From assembly GCA_963565915.1 (NCBI GenBank), contig OY751486.1, positions 806,001 to 870,000 of the forward strand: a stretch of 64,000 nucleotides of DNA, given 5' to 3'. Below, in pieces: positions 40,301 to 49,750 of this stretch; the first letter of the stretch is position 1, and each line of letters opens with the position of its first letter. The DNA is from Entoloma clypeatum. Lineage: Eukaryota; Basidiomycota; Agaricomycetes; Agaricales; Entolomataceae. The notes beneath the pieces were generated by a model, which searched no databases, was not told where the DNA came from, and saw only the letters and a program-made list of their open reading frames with translations. Position numbers and translations under genes: made by a program.

Positions 40301-40836
40301 TTAAGGAAGACGCCTAGGGACAATAGGCATGTGTCCATGTCCGGAATGTAGAATACAGGTCGGAGAAGGTGGGTTTTTATTTCCCCATTTAGGGTATGCC
40401 ATACTGGAACGGCCCCAACTCCGAGAATTTCCAGTTTCTTTCCCTTTTCAGCTGTTTGGACAAATCGCTTAGCCTTGAGAGGCCTGTAGTACGCGAAGTC
40501 TTTAAACTCATGGGTAAAGTGTAATGATGCGCCGGAATCTAAGATCCACTGAGCGCGTTCTCTCTCTTTGCAGTGTGTGCAGGACGCGAAATGTTTGATA
40601 TATTTTTTGTACAGATCATCACTAAAGAGATCTATACTATCTACATTGGTACTGGCTAATATATATTCAAACGTCTGTGCGTGATTATTAGCGTTTCCCA
40701 TTTGGTCAAAGTTGAGAGAAGAATGTGACGAACCGTCAAGTTCGATCAGCCCATCTTCGAATTGTTCCGGCCCCATCCGCTCGCTTTGATGGTCTATGTC
40801 CATCATCCTAAGGGTTTGGTCCAGCGGCGGAGTAAC
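37337..40836 (-). pseudogene. Copia C2 pol (integrase, RT, RNase H), with lesions
   Basis: In frame with gag after one TGA. Protease/linker with ILDSGASLHFTHEF, GAG-pre-integrase with ETWHKRLGHPKDQ and CTGCLKGKM, integrase core (DLIHSDLKQI, LTFLDDFSSHVWV, VDGGGEFDEY, YQHQQNGRAEQINRT), RT (VYNKKSDGRLKARLIAKGFS, LDVSSAFLYGTL, VIYVDNSAFLGTN), RNase H. A small deletion near 37855 shifts frame into AFTDSDWASDENTRRSTTGF and STEAEYMALSD. An arginine-type codon is TGA at complement 37508-37510, after which SKHIDVRFHFVRE and NPADLLTKNLGKILF continue to a TAG at 37337-37339. Confidence 0.92.
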
Positions 40837-42054
40837 TCAACGCTGCTTGGACGGTCTTTCGTCTTCTTCTGGGATAATCGTATCCAGAATGCGAAGGTTT
40901 GACCCTGAGGGGCGAGCACCAATGCCGCGCGCGAGTTTGCGAACATGGTCGTTCTTTTTCCACACGGACGGCTTGCCCGAAGGAAGCCCGGTGTACTGGG
41001 ATGGAGGCAGGTTCATTTGCTGAAGGAGCGACTGCATTCTTCCGGAATCGGGCTGTGCGGTACTTGTTGTTTTCCCGCGGCCAGTGACAGTGGTGAAGGA
41101 TGGTGCCGGAAGAGGAGGGAAGTGGATGGCGGGAGCAACAAACTCGACCGTTTCCTCCACATGTTCGGACACGTTGTCCGCAGTGTTGGCGCTTTTCTTC
41201 TGATTGCGCCAGCGTCCTTTTCCCTTCTTCTTTTCAGAAGCGGTACTATGGTCGGTCGAGTTAGGCTGCTCGTCAGCGTCGTTCTGCGAGGTACTCGGCT
41301 TTTGCTGCTTTTCCCATTTGGGGTCCTGCCCCTTTCGCTTTGTCCCAGAAATTTTCTTGGCCTGCTCATTGGACGTACGAGTAGACCCGACCGAATACTT
41401 GCGCCTGTATTCCGAGATGATGCTGTCGGCGACAGCCTGCCATGTGAAGTCATCGGCGTCGTACACCTGAAAGAGAGCGGTGGAGAGCGCGGACCATGCG
41501 TCAGGGATCGCATTGGCCAGGATCATTGCCTGCATCAGATCGGGAACGACAAAGTTCGAGTCGGCGAGCCAGGCAAAGAGAGACCCCAGGCGTTCAATTT
41601 CAGGCACGGGGTCGCGTCCAGATAGCTTGTAGGTGGCGGCGGCCTTGAAGTCGCCGAAGATGACAGCCGGGGATACCTTGGAGTAGGTATCTTTTAGCGT
41701 TTTCCAGGCGCCAAGTGCCGAGGTGCTGTCTTTGATATGGCGTCTGATCGCCTCAGAGACCTTCAGGCGTATCGCCCCGAGAGCTACGTCGTCGTCCCTG
41801 ATCCAGGCTTTTTCTTCCTTGCGGAAGCCGGGCTGGTCGACCGTGGTAGCCAGCACAGGGGGAGCAGTGGCGGTGGGACCGGGAGTGGAGACGGTAGTGG
41901 TGAAGTCGGCGATCTCGGGACGGGTGATGTCGCCAGAGACGATGCGCCAGACTCCTTGATGGAGGAGGTAGGACTTCATTTTCTCGGCCCAGCTTTGGTA
42001 GTCGATGCCGTCAAAGGGGACGATGGTGTCAAGAGCAGAGCGAGAGGTAGACAT
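40837..42054 (-). CDS. Copia C2 gag
   Basis: Starts MSTSRSALDTIVPFDGIDYQ (an in-frame upstream ATG exists at 42111, but C1 agrees with this start region). Copia Gag core (SYLLHQGVWRIVSGD, AWKTLKDTYSKVSPAVIFGD) and a basic C-terminus without a clear zinc knuckle. Ends KQR-TGA. The next codons (GTT ACT CCG...) stay open in the same frame into pol, so gag and pol are one frame broken by a single stop. Confidence 0.88.
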   Translation of the reverse strand: MSTSRSALDTIVPFDGIDYQSWAEKMKSYLLHQGVWRIVSGDITRPEIADFTTTVSTPGPTATAPPVLATTVDQPGFRKEEKAWIRDDDVALGAIRLKVSEAIRRHIKDSTSALGAWKTLKDTYSKVSPAVIFGDFKAAATYKLSGRDPVPEIERLGSLFAWLADSNFVVPDLMQAMILANAIPDAWSALSTALFQVYDADDFTWQAVADSIISEYRRKYSVGSTRTSNEQAKKISGTKRKGQDPKWEKQQKPSTSQNDADEQPNSTDHSTASEKKKGKGRWRNQKKSANTADNVSEHVEETVEFVAPAIHFPPLPAPSFTTVTGRGKTTSTAQPDSGRMQSLLQQMNLPPSQYTGLPSGKPSVWKKNDHVRKLARGIGARPSGSNLRILDTIIPEEDERPSKQR

Positions 42055-42401
42055 TTTTAATGAATCTAAAAGAGGGTTCCCAATCAGTGATGTGTTATGA
42101 ATATGATTCAAGAAAACAATTAAATGATTCCTTATGACATATTCCTTTTAGGAATAGCGGTCACGGGAAATCCCTTTATATGTCAGAAACGTATAAGGTG
42201 CGATCAATGTTTTCACATGGAGTGTACTAGGTCAATCCCCTTAGGGACGTCTCATGACAGGTACTTGTCGTAATGACGTTCCCAGGTTCATGTGTGAAGA
42301 AGTAAGACTCAGAACCTAGATCTTTCGATCAGTTCTTTGCCAACCAGGGTAGAGTGGGCAGGTACTTGCTGTTGCCAGCGTTTCCCAAGTCCCTCTGCTA
42401 T

Positions 42402-42416
42402 CCGGGGCCCATAACC
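42402..42416 (-). other. Copia C2 primer-binding site
   Basis: GGTTATGGGCCCCGG in element sense, abutting the 5' LTR; fits initiator tRNA-Met anticodon-region priming. Confidence 0.75.
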
Positions 42417-42725
42417 TGTTGAAGTTCCACCTGGGCGCTAGCCACAGGTGTACTGAGCAACATAGCTACAGTGGAAGTACTCTACGATACCGCTATGGTC
42501 ACTTACATGGTTTGGAGGGGTAAGGCTGGTGAGAGCGGTTGAGGCTGGTGAGAGCGATGGAGCTGGTTAAGAGTCAAGAGACAACTTGTTGGTATTGACA
42601 GTTTCCTGGTCTTATATACCGTACTACTGTTTGTACCAACCAAACAAGTATGTAATGAAGATATGTAAAGGTCACGTGATGTAATCTAATCTAATCTAAT
42701 CTACGTGATGGGAAAAGTTTCAACA
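42417..42725 (-). repeat. Copia C2 5' LTR
   Basis: 309 bp, one base shorter than the 3' LTR and otherwise nearly identical. Confidence 0.92.
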
Positions 42726-43019
42726 GTTATTTTGTGGTCGAAGATGTTGCGAGGGAGACCACATGTTCGGTTTGATGCCAAGATGAAGCCTGTTCTTGTC
42801 GGCGCTTGAAATGACATGGCATTGAGGCCGCCCACTGTAACTATTCGATCCGACCGACAGCTACAACGCCACGCACACACCACCGCTCGTTTAGTGCTAC
42901 AGAAAAGCCACGGAATCCCTTCAAGATCTCGAGTCTTTGGCTATTATGCTTGCTGACGCAGACACGACATTCAGACTCAGACAGACGTCATCAGTGGCAG
43001 TTCCACCAATCAAATGTAG
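42726..43019. other. No gene recognised
   Basis: Unique-looking sequence between Copia C2 and hAT-like copy 1; no supported ORF or repeat. Confidence 0.4.
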
Positions 43020-43027
43020 CACGCGGG

Positions 43028-43183
43028 TAGTGCAGTGTTAAGAACTCCGATGTTTTTAACATCAGAGTTTTTCACATGTTTTTCACATGTTTTTAACGTT
43101 TTTAACATGAGAGGGGTCAGAGTGGTATGTGAAAAAAAGAAAAAAAATTCCGGCACCAGGGGCAACCTGGCAAAGTACCCCGC
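43028..43183 (+). repeat. Left end of hAT-like copy 1
   Basis: TIR TAGTGCAGTGTTAAGAACTC followed by a near-perfect palindrome (CTCCGATGTT...AACATCAGAG). Collinear with the reverse complement of 58120 downward in copy 2. Gypsy A3 interrupts it after 43183. Its other end was not found. Confidence 0.65.
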
Positions 43184-43551
43184 TGTTACGGACTAACGAC
43201 TACGGACGTATACGCTTACCTTTTCACTTTTACTCATCGGCCCCCGCTTACACATATCATATTATACTTTATTTCCTTTAATATACTTCGCTCCCGCGCT
43301 GACTCGCTTTCCGCAGCGGTCTGACTCATTCCGCAGTCGTCTTACTCAGACGCACTGCCTTCCGCAGTTATCTTACTCAGATACACTGCCTTGCGCAGCA
43401 CTGACTCATATGCTATCGCCTATGGTCAGTACCTATATAAACCCTTTGTACTATAGCTAGATTCCTTAGATTTAGCAATCACATTGCTCTTCGCCTTTCC
43501 ATCTTCCTGCATACTCTGCCCGAACCTTGGAACAGTTTGTTACGCATAACA
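43184..43551 (+). repeat. Gypsy A3 5' LTR
   Basis: 368 bp, TGTTACGG...GCATAACA. Eight differences from its own 3' LTR, seven of them transitions. Confidence 0.93.
43300..43478 (+). promoter_or_regulatory. Gypsy A promoter: TGACTCA sites, 31-bp tandem repeat, TATA, RNA start
   Basis: TGACTCG (43300), TGACTCA (43322-43328 and 43402-43408) match the AP-1/Gcn4-CPC1 consensus of fungal bZIP factors. Between them a 31-bp unit beginning CGCAG repeats (43332-43362, 43363-43393), each with a TTACTCAGA core. TATATAAA at 43434-43441, and the predicted RNA start AGATTTAGCAA at 43468-43478, 34 bp downstream. Confidence 0.55.
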
Positions 43552-43553
43552 AG

Positions 43554-43564
43554 TTGCTAAATCT
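43554..43564 (+). other. Gypsy A3 self-priming PBS
   Basis: TTGCTAAATCT, exact reverse complement of the 11 nt at 43468-43478, 2 nt after the LTR. Confidence 0.75.
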
Positions 43565-44342
43565 CATTAGGTTCGCCCAGAGCGAAGAGAGCAACTACCA
43601 GACGAGTCAAGACGTCGCGCTTCTTTGAAGACTTCACCAGTAACCCATTCGCCTCACCAGAAGCCCGACAGGAGGAGCTAAGTCCTCGAGACAGTATCGA
43701 TTTTACACTCATCCAGCAGTACATCGAATCGGAGATCCGTCGCATCCTACAGCAGGTGTTTGACGAAGAACTAGACAACGACGAGCATCGCCCCCACAGC
43801 GAGATAGCAGAGAGCATCCATCCTGCTCGGCAACACCAGATCGCGCGTTACAACGCCCGACAGAACGAACTCGAAAGCCTTCGCGTTCAAGAAGGACCTC
43901 AGACAGGTCGGATCACAGAGATCAGAGAGTTTATCGGTGTCCAGACAACCGTTATCAGAAGATTGATTAGGACGCTCACATTGAGACGTCCCAGAGCCGC
44001 ATCACCACGTCTTACTCGAAGCAGCAGATCTACGCCCACTTCACCACCAACGAGCAACAGACCGAGTACAACCGTTGGGCACGAAACGAGAGACTTGACC
44101 CCTTCTCGCGACCAACAGACGCGCAGGAACAGAGATTCCTTAGAGATCTACAGAGGAAATACCCCGAACGTTTTGCCACCGATTCCGCCGACGAGTCCCC
44201 TGACGAATTTACTTTTGACTCCGCGCAGTCAGATACCGAACAGACGCCTAGAACAGGGACTAATTTTCAACCCCTACCTGTATCCCGAACCCCATCTTCA
44301 TCCCAACAACCCGACACCTCTCCTACTCCGCAGGTTCTAGAC
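43561..44342 (+). other. Gypsy A3 AUG-free leader with conserved frames
   Basis: No ATG from the predicted RNA start (43468) to the gag ATG (44343). Frame a is open 43561-44340 (EARQEELSPRDSIDFTLIQQ, IAESIHPARQHQIARYNARQ). Frame b, the gag frame, opens at 43971 right after TAG and runs 124 codons to the gag ATG (SYSKQQIYAHFTTNEQQTEY, FLRDLQRKYPERFATDSADE). After about 43971 frame a becomes R/P/S-rich, so coding seems to switch from a to b, a -1 change. Confidence 0.5.
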
Positions 44343-45209
44343 ATGGCAGAAGCACCGACAGTGCAAACGATGGATACATCCAAGATCATCAAAGATCCTG
44401 GGATGTTCAAAGACAGACACACCTTTGACGAGTGGTGGAAAGCCACCAAACTATACATCAGGTTCCAGAAGGGCCTGTCCGACGATCAGAAGATCCTGGC
44501 GGTGTTATCCCGCATGATGGAAGGGTCCGGTAAACACTGGGCCAGCAACAAGTTAGACGATCTTGCCACCGATGGCGAGAACATCACCTGGTTAGGATTC
44601 TCAGACGACATCGCTACGCGATTCTCTATTGCCAACAAGTCGGCAGCGGCCAAGGCGAGACTCGAAGTCCTGAAACAGGAGAAACGCACCATCAACGAAT
44701 TCTTGGACGAATTTGAAGAGCTCTTGAAGCTGTCAAACCTTGGCGAAGAAACTGGGAAATACATCCTGGAAAAGAACGTCAACCGCAGAATTTCTGAACA
44801 AGTGGCTAGCGATGGCAAGACGTACACCGATTACGCAAAGGAGATCCGAAACAAGGGACGACAGATGGAGGGACATGCATTAGTCATCCGAGGGGGTGGC
44901 GACACACGCACCGGATCGGGCACCACTTATGGTGGTCAAGGCAAAGCCATGGAGATCGACAAAGCAGGAGTAGCCCGTTGCTACAACTGTCAGCGCTTTG
45001 GTCACCTTGCCAAAGACTGCAAAGCCCCAAAGAAGAAAGATGGTCGTAAGTGTTTCAACTGCGACCAAGAAGGACATATTGCGCGCAACTGCCGCAAGCC
45101 GAAGAAGAACTCTGGAAAGATTAGGAAGGTGTCTGATGGAGATACCGATGATGATGAAACCATCACCATAGAAACCGATGAGAAGGATTTTCCCGAAGGG
45201 TCCGATTAA
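44343..45209 (+). CDS. Gypsy A3 gag (288 aa)
   Basis: Same architecture as A2: [15 protein letters not shown], capsid-like core, CCHC knuckles [14 protein letters not shown] and [14 protein letters not shown], acidic tail ending FPEGSD. TAA at 45207-45209. This is the first ATG on the transcript. Pol overlaps in the -1 frame. Confidence 0.92.
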   Translation: MAEAPTVQTMDTSKIIKDPGMFKDRHTFDEWWKATKLYIRFQKGLSDDQKILAVLSRMMEGSGKHWASNKLDDLATDGENITWLGFSDDIATRFSIANKSAAAKARLEVLKQEKRTINEFLDEFEELLKLSNLGEETGKYILEKNVNRRISEQVASDGKTYTDYAKEIRNKGRQMEGHALVIRGGGDTRTGSGTTYGGQGKAMEIDKAGVARCYNCQRFGHLAKDCKAPKKKDGRKCFNCDQEGHIARNCRKPKKNSGKIRKVSDGDTDDDETITIETDEKDFPEGSD

Positions 45210-48200
45210 ACGACGCTAAGTCGCGACCCTTATCCATTAAACGAACTCGCTTGCCTGGTGCAGTTACAGACAATATAACTTATGTTATCCCTGCAAAGCG
45301 AGCCGTTGCGTCAACTAAGATTGTCAAGGGAGATAAACCTCCAAAACGACGAGAGATCAAGCTGCAAGCTCAGATCAAAACACGACGAGGACCAAAGGCC
45401 ATTCGACCCGAGGTCGATAGCGGATGTGAACGCACATGTATCCATCCCAGAATAGTACGTGAACAAAACCTTCCCACACGTGGAATAAAGCCCATATCAA
45501 TCCTAAATGTGGATGGATCGCCGAACCGACAACAGAAAGCAGAAAAACTTGCCGAAGTCAAGCTGGACTTAGGAACACACCAGGAAACCATGGAAGCAAT
45601 GGTATTGGACATTGGGAGAACAGATATGCTTTTGGGACATGACTGGTTGGTGCACCACAACCCTACAATCAATTGGACGACCGGCGCCGTAACATTCAAC
45701 CGGTGCCCATCAACATGTCAAACCAAACACTCGGATTTCAGGGTTAACCTTAATGGTCGCAAACATCGGGTTCGCATGGTGGAAGTACGAGACAAGGACG
45801 CACCCAAGAAATCAGATCAGAAATGGAAGCCCGGAGACCCCATATTGGAAGCAGTTACTCCCACACCACCTCCCACAACCAAACGACCCTCATATGTTGA
45901 ACGTTTTGCCCATCTTTTTGAAAAAGAAAACTTTGACAAGATCCCAAAGGAAAGGGAATGGGACCACGGCATCGAACTTACACCGGACGCACCAAAGGAG
46001 CTAGGGGGAAACACGTACCCTATGACCCAAAAGGAGCAAGAAGAACTGGACGAATTCATTGATGAAGGCCTGGCAACCGGAAAGATCCGACCGTCCAAAT
46101 CCCCTTATGCATCACCCTGCTTCTTCATTAACAAGAAAGACGGTTCCAAACGATTGGTACAGGACTATCGCACGGTTAACAAATTCACGGTTAAGGACAA
46201 ATTCCCACTCCCATGTATCAACGACCTCTTGGATGTACTGAAGGACGCAGTCTACTTCAACAAAATGGACATCATGTGGGGATACAATAATGTGCGGATC
46301 AAAAAGGGTGACGAATGGAAAGCCGCCTTCTTGACCAGCCGAGGATTGTTTGAACCATTGGTCATGTTTTTCGGTCTCTGCAATTCCCCGGGAACGTTCT
46401 CTCGGATGATGGCCAGCCTATTCAGGGATCAGATCCGTCGGCGCATCTGTGTGATTTACATGGATGACATAGTGGTTATTGGTAAAACCAAGGAAGAACT
46501 CGCCCGGAATACCGAAGAGATCTTGCAGATCCTGTCGGACAATGACTTGTTCCTAAAGGAGAAGAAGTGTCTTTGGGAAGTAACGAAATGCCCCATATTG
46601 GGATATGTCGTTGGTGAAGGACGTGTCGAGATGGAAACTGAAAAGGTGGACACAATCCGGAACTGGCGAGTACCCACATCAAAAAAGGAAGTCCAGAGGT
46701 TCCTGGGATTTGCCAACTTTTATCGACGCTTCATTGAAGGATACTCAAACATCGCAAAGCCACTCACGACACTTACGGGAAATACAGCATTCACATGGGG
46801 ACCAGCGGCGCAAGAAGCATTTGAAGGTCTCATACGGGCAATCACGACAGCACCAGTCTTGGCATTGCCCAAACCGGACGGACAGTTCAGGGTTGAAACC
46901 GATGCATCGGGTTATGCAATTGGAGCGGTACTCTCACAGAAACAAGACGACAAGTGGCATCCTATCGCGTTCTTGTCGCGGACCATGTCCGCGGCTGAAC
47001 AGAATTACGAGATCTATGACAAGGAACTCTTGGCAGTCATGGAAGCACTGAAGGACTGGCGACATTATCTACTTGAAGCCAAGGAACGTTTCGAGATCTT
47101 AACCGATCACAAAAACCTGGAGTATTTCCGGCGTCCTCAGGACCTAAACCAACGACAGAGGCGCTGGAAGATGAAGCTACAAGACTATGACTTCGAATTG
47201 CGACATGTACCTGGGAAGACAAACGCGAAAGCAGACATCCTGTCACGTTTACCCTGGTATGAGACGGAACTCGAGCCGCAGGACAGCAACCAAATGCTCA
47301 AGGAGGGGCTATTTTTGAAACGATTGGAATCAGAAGATGTGATACAAATGGAGATGTTCACGGAGGAACAATTCTTTGAAGGGGGTGAAACATCTGATTC
47401 CATCAAAATCGGAAACATCACAACCATCGAAAACCCATGGATCGTACGCATCAAGGCCTCGAATCACATGGAGACAGAAGTAGCCCAGGGTCTGAAGAAG
47501 AATCCTCACTGGTACCAGCAGGAAAATGGCATCACCTACGCAGGAGAACGAGTCTATGTTCCACCAGACCCACAATTGCGCCAAGAACTGATGTTTGAAG
47601 CGCACGACGCACCAGTGGCAGGACATCCAGGACAGTATCGAACACATGAACTTCTCACTCGCACCTACTGGTGGCCCACCATCCTACATGACGTAAAGAA
47701 GTATGTGAAAGGTTGTGACACCTGTCAACGCAACAAGATCAGCCGCCAAAGGAGACACGCCCCTCTGCACCCTAACGCCGCGCCAAGTCAACCATGGGAA
47801 GACATAGGGATTGACGTCGTGGGACCGATACCAGAATCTGATGGGAAGAACGCAATTCTGGTCATCACGGACAGACATTCAAAGATGCTTCATCTCATCC
47901 CGACAACTGTGGAACTATCGGCTGAAGGATTAGCCAAGATCTATCGGGACCAGATATGGAAACTTCATGGAATTCCCAAGAAGATCATCAGCGATAGGGG
48001 ACCGCAGTTCGCCGCGAAGTTTATGGAGATACTTTGCCGCATGTTAGGGATCAAAAGAAATCTGTCCACTGCGTACCATCCACAGACTGATGGACAGGCC
48101 GAACGATCGCATCAGGAAACCGAGGTGTTCTTACAAAACTTTGTCAACCATCTACAAGATGATTGGGCGGAATGGATCGCAATCGCAGAATTCCAGTACA

Positions 48201-48859
48201 ATGACAAAGAACATCAAGCGACAAAGTACACACCATTCTATCTCAACTACGGTCTGCATCCTTGGAAGGGAGAACTTGTGTTGGAAGACACCAATCCGGC
48301 AGCAAACGACTTCTTGAAAAAACTCAAACAGGCACGAGAAGAAGCCAACGCAGCACTGAAACAGGCACAGGATCAGATGAAGAAGACAGTTGACACACGA
48401 CGAAGCCCGTCTCGGGATTACCGCATCGGAGACAAGGTGTGGTTGGAAGGGACTAACATCAGGACTGATCGTCCCTCAAAGAAACTTGACGCCCTCCGAC
48501 ACGGACCGTTCAAAGTCCTAGAGAAGAAAGGAGCTAGCGCATACCGTCTTGATCTTCCCAAAACCTGGAAAATGATCCACCCTGTGTTCAATGAAACCCT
48601 GTTATCGCCATACGAAACCCCGAAGTATGCCATTCAGAAAAAGAAGCCAGCCCCTGATCCGATCATCGTCGAAGGACGAGAAGAATACCATGTCTCCACG
48701 ATCCTGGACTCTCGAAAATTCCGCGGAAAGATCCAGTACCTTGTCCAATGGGAAGGGTATGGCCCAGAAGAGAACACGTGGGAACCTCGGACTAATGTTC
48801 AGAACGCTCAAGACTTGATCCGAGATTTTCATCGGCAAAATCCATCGCGTCCACGATAA
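45182..48859 (+). CDS. Gypsy A3 pol
   Basis: Open from 45182, overlapping gag; the junction encodes [20 protein letters not shown] and there is no early ATG. Domains as in A2: protease (VDSGCERTC), RT (YMDDIVVIG), RNase H, integrase with HHCC and DDE motifs, GPY/F and C-terminal chromodomain ([17 protein letters not shown]). Differences from A2 are few (for example FLQNFVNHL and ATKYTPFYL) and are shared with A4. Full length, no stop. Confidence 0.95.
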   Translation, partial: EGFSRRVRLNDAKSRPLSIKRTRLPGAVTDNITYVIPAKRAVASTKIVKGDKPPKRREIKLQAQIKTRRGPKAIRPEVDSGCERTCIHPRIVREQNLPTRGIKPISILNVDGSPNRQQKAEKLAEVKLDLGTHQETMEAMVLDIGRTDMLLGHDWLVHHNPTINWTTGAVTFNRCPSTCQTKHSDFRVNLNGRKHRVRMVEVRDKDAPKKSDQKWKPGDPILEAVTPTPPPTTKRPSYVERFAHLFEKENFDKIPKEREWDHGIELTPDAPKELGGNTYPMTQKEQEELDEFIDEGLATGKIRPSKSPYASPCFFINKKDGSKRLVQDYRTVNKFTVKDKFPLPCINDLLDVLKDAVYFNKMDIMWGYNNVRIKKGDEWKAAFLTSRGLFEPLVMFFGLCNSPGTFSRMMASLFRDQIRRRICVIYMDDIVVIGKTKEELARNTEEILQILSDNDLFLKEKKCLWEVTKCPILGYVVGEGRVEMETEKVDTIRNWRVPTSKKEVQRFLGFANFYRRFIEGYSNIAKPLTTLTGNTAFTWGPAAQEAFEGLIRAITTAPVLALPKPDGQFRVETDASGYAIGAVLSQKQDDKWHPIAFLSRTMSAAEQNYEIYDKELLAVMEALKDWRHYLLEAKERFEILTDHKNLEYFRRPQDLNQRQRRWKMKLQDYDFELRHVPGKTNAKADILSRLPWYETELEPQDSNQMLKEGLFLKRLESEDVIQMEMFTEEQFFEGGETSDSIKIGNITTIENPWIVRIKASNHMETEVAQGLKKNPHWYQQENGITYAGERVYVPPDPQLRQELMFEAHDAPVAGHPGQYRTHELLTRTYWWPTILHDVKKYVKGCDTCQRNKISRQRRHAPLHPNAAPSQPWEDIGIDVVGPIPESDGKNAILVITDRHSKMLHLIPTTVELSAEGLAKIYRDQIWKLHGIPKKIISDRGPQFAAKFMEILCRMLGIKRNLSTAYHPQTDGQAERSHQETEVFLQNFVNHLQDDWAEWIAIAEFQYNDKEHQATKYTPFYLNYGLHPWKGELVLEDTNPAANDFLKKLKQAREEANAALKQAQDQMKKTVDTRRSPSRDYRIGDKVWLEGTNIRTDRPSKKLDALRHGPFKVLEKKGASAYRLDLPKTWKMIHPVFNETLLSPYETPKYAIQKKKPAPDPIIVEGREEYHVSTILDSRKFRGKIQYLVQWEGYGPEENTWEPRTNVQNAQDLIRDFHRQNPSRPR
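45188..45231 (+). promoter_or_regulatory. Candidate -1 frameshift signal at the gag-pol junction
   Basis: TTTTCCC (45188-45194) in gag register T-TTT-CCC, where a phenylalanine tRNA can re-pair perfectly one base back. It is followed by a stem AAGGGTC (45196-45202) / GACCCTT (45225-45231) enclosing CGAC/GTCG (45211-45214 / 45220-45223). The gag TAA lies in the loop. A1, A2 and A3 share it. Confidence 0.5.
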
Positions 48860-48976
48860 AAGAACAAACTCTGAGAGCCATTTCCCATATCGACTTCTGT
48901 CACATCGAGTTCCCCGCTCCAACTCTTTTCGCCCAACACGCCGTTCTTCTTATACCTTTCAAACATCATTTCCGCC

Positions 48977-49345
48977 ATGTCCAACATCACCGCCGCCTCC
49001 ACCGCTACCTCCGATCTCAACCCCATCATCACCACCCTCATTGGCGAAGCGCTCTCTATGCGCGATCAAATCCATGCGCTCGAAACCTCCGTTGCCGACA
49101 TTCTCCACAGGCAGATGCATATCCGCCTCCATACCCTATCCGATTTGCCAACCACCCCCACCGCCGAGGAAAAACTTATCCTCAAAACTTATACCAACAC
49201 CCTTGCCGTCGAGAATCGACGCCTTCGCCTCGCCGTTCGAGGTTTAGAGTTTGCCACGGCGGTAAACGATGAGCTGGTAAAGGACTGGGGCAACCGAGCT
49301 GACCCTACCTGGGCCGATCCAAATGGCAACGACGGATGGGAATAG
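48977..49345 (+). CDS. Gypsy A3 ORF3 (122 aa)
   Basis: MSNITAASTATSDLN start, LIGEALSMRDQIHALETSV helix, ENRRLRLAVRGLEFATAV helix, NGNDGWE end; same length as in A2 and A4. It lies 117 nt after pol and 25 nt before the polypurine tract AGGAGAGGGA (49371-49380). Unknown function. Confidence 0.75.
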   Translation: MSNITAASTATSDLNPIITTLIGEALSMRDQIHALETSVADILHRQMHIRLHTLSDLPTTPTAEEKLILKTYTNTLAVENRRLRLAVRGLEFATAVNDELVKDWGNRADPTWADPNGNDGWE

Positions 49346-49370
49346 GTAGTCTGTGAGGACACAGACCTTG

Positions 49371-49382
49371 AGGAGAGGGACA
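49371..49382 (+). other. Gypsy A3 polypurine tract
   Basis: AGGAGAGGGA followed by CA, immediately before the 3' LTR. Confidence 0.7.
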
Positions 49383-49750
49383 TGTTACGGACTAACGACT
49401 ACGGACGTATACGCTTACTTTTTCACTTTTACTCATCGGCCCCCGCTTACACATATCGTATTATACTTTACTTCCTTTAGTATACTTCGCTCCCGCGCTG
49501 ACTCGCTTTCCGCAGCGGTCTGACTCATTCCGCAGTCGTCTTACTCAGACGCACTGCCTTCTTCAGTTATCTTACTCAGATACACTGCCTTGCGCAGCAC
49601 TGACTCATATGCTATCGCCTATAGTCAGTACCTATATAAACCCTTTGTACTATAGCTAGATTCCTTAGATTTAGCAATCACATTGCTCTTCGCCTTTCCA
49701 TCTTCCTGCATACTCTGCCCGAACCTTGGAACGGTTTGTTACGCATAACA
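49383..49750 (+). repeat. Gypsy A3 3' LTR
   Basis: 368 bp; differs from the A4 LTR at one site that I can see but from its own 5' LTR at eight. Confidence 0.93.

Larger units (their letters stand above)
36952..42725 (-). mobile_element. Copia C2: near full-length Ty1/Copia element
   Basis: Two LTRs, PBS, gag, pol and polypurine tract in Copia order (integrase before RT). LTR flanks differ (CGGAG left, GTTAT right), so there is no target duplication. Coding lesions: TGA between gag and pol in the same frame, a frameshift near 37855 and a TGA at 37508-37510. Confidence 0.92.
43184..49750 (+). mobile_element. Gypsy A3: complete Ty3/Gypsy insertion
   Basis: 6,567 bp with 368-bp LTRs, perfect TSD CCCGC (43179-43183 and 49751-49755), PBS, leader, gag, pol, ORF3 and polypurine tract; all frames open. 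Inserted in an exon of the 202-aa gene within hAT-like copy 1. Its proteins are closest to A4. Confidence 0.95.

Noticed and set aside
43897..43970. Intron in the Gypsy A3 leader ending at GATTAG before 43971
   Set aside because: A 64-nt GTCGGA...TTAG intron looks typical but gives the wrong phase and an early stop. Phase-0 GT donors are poor. A -1 shift fits as well, so splicing was not called.
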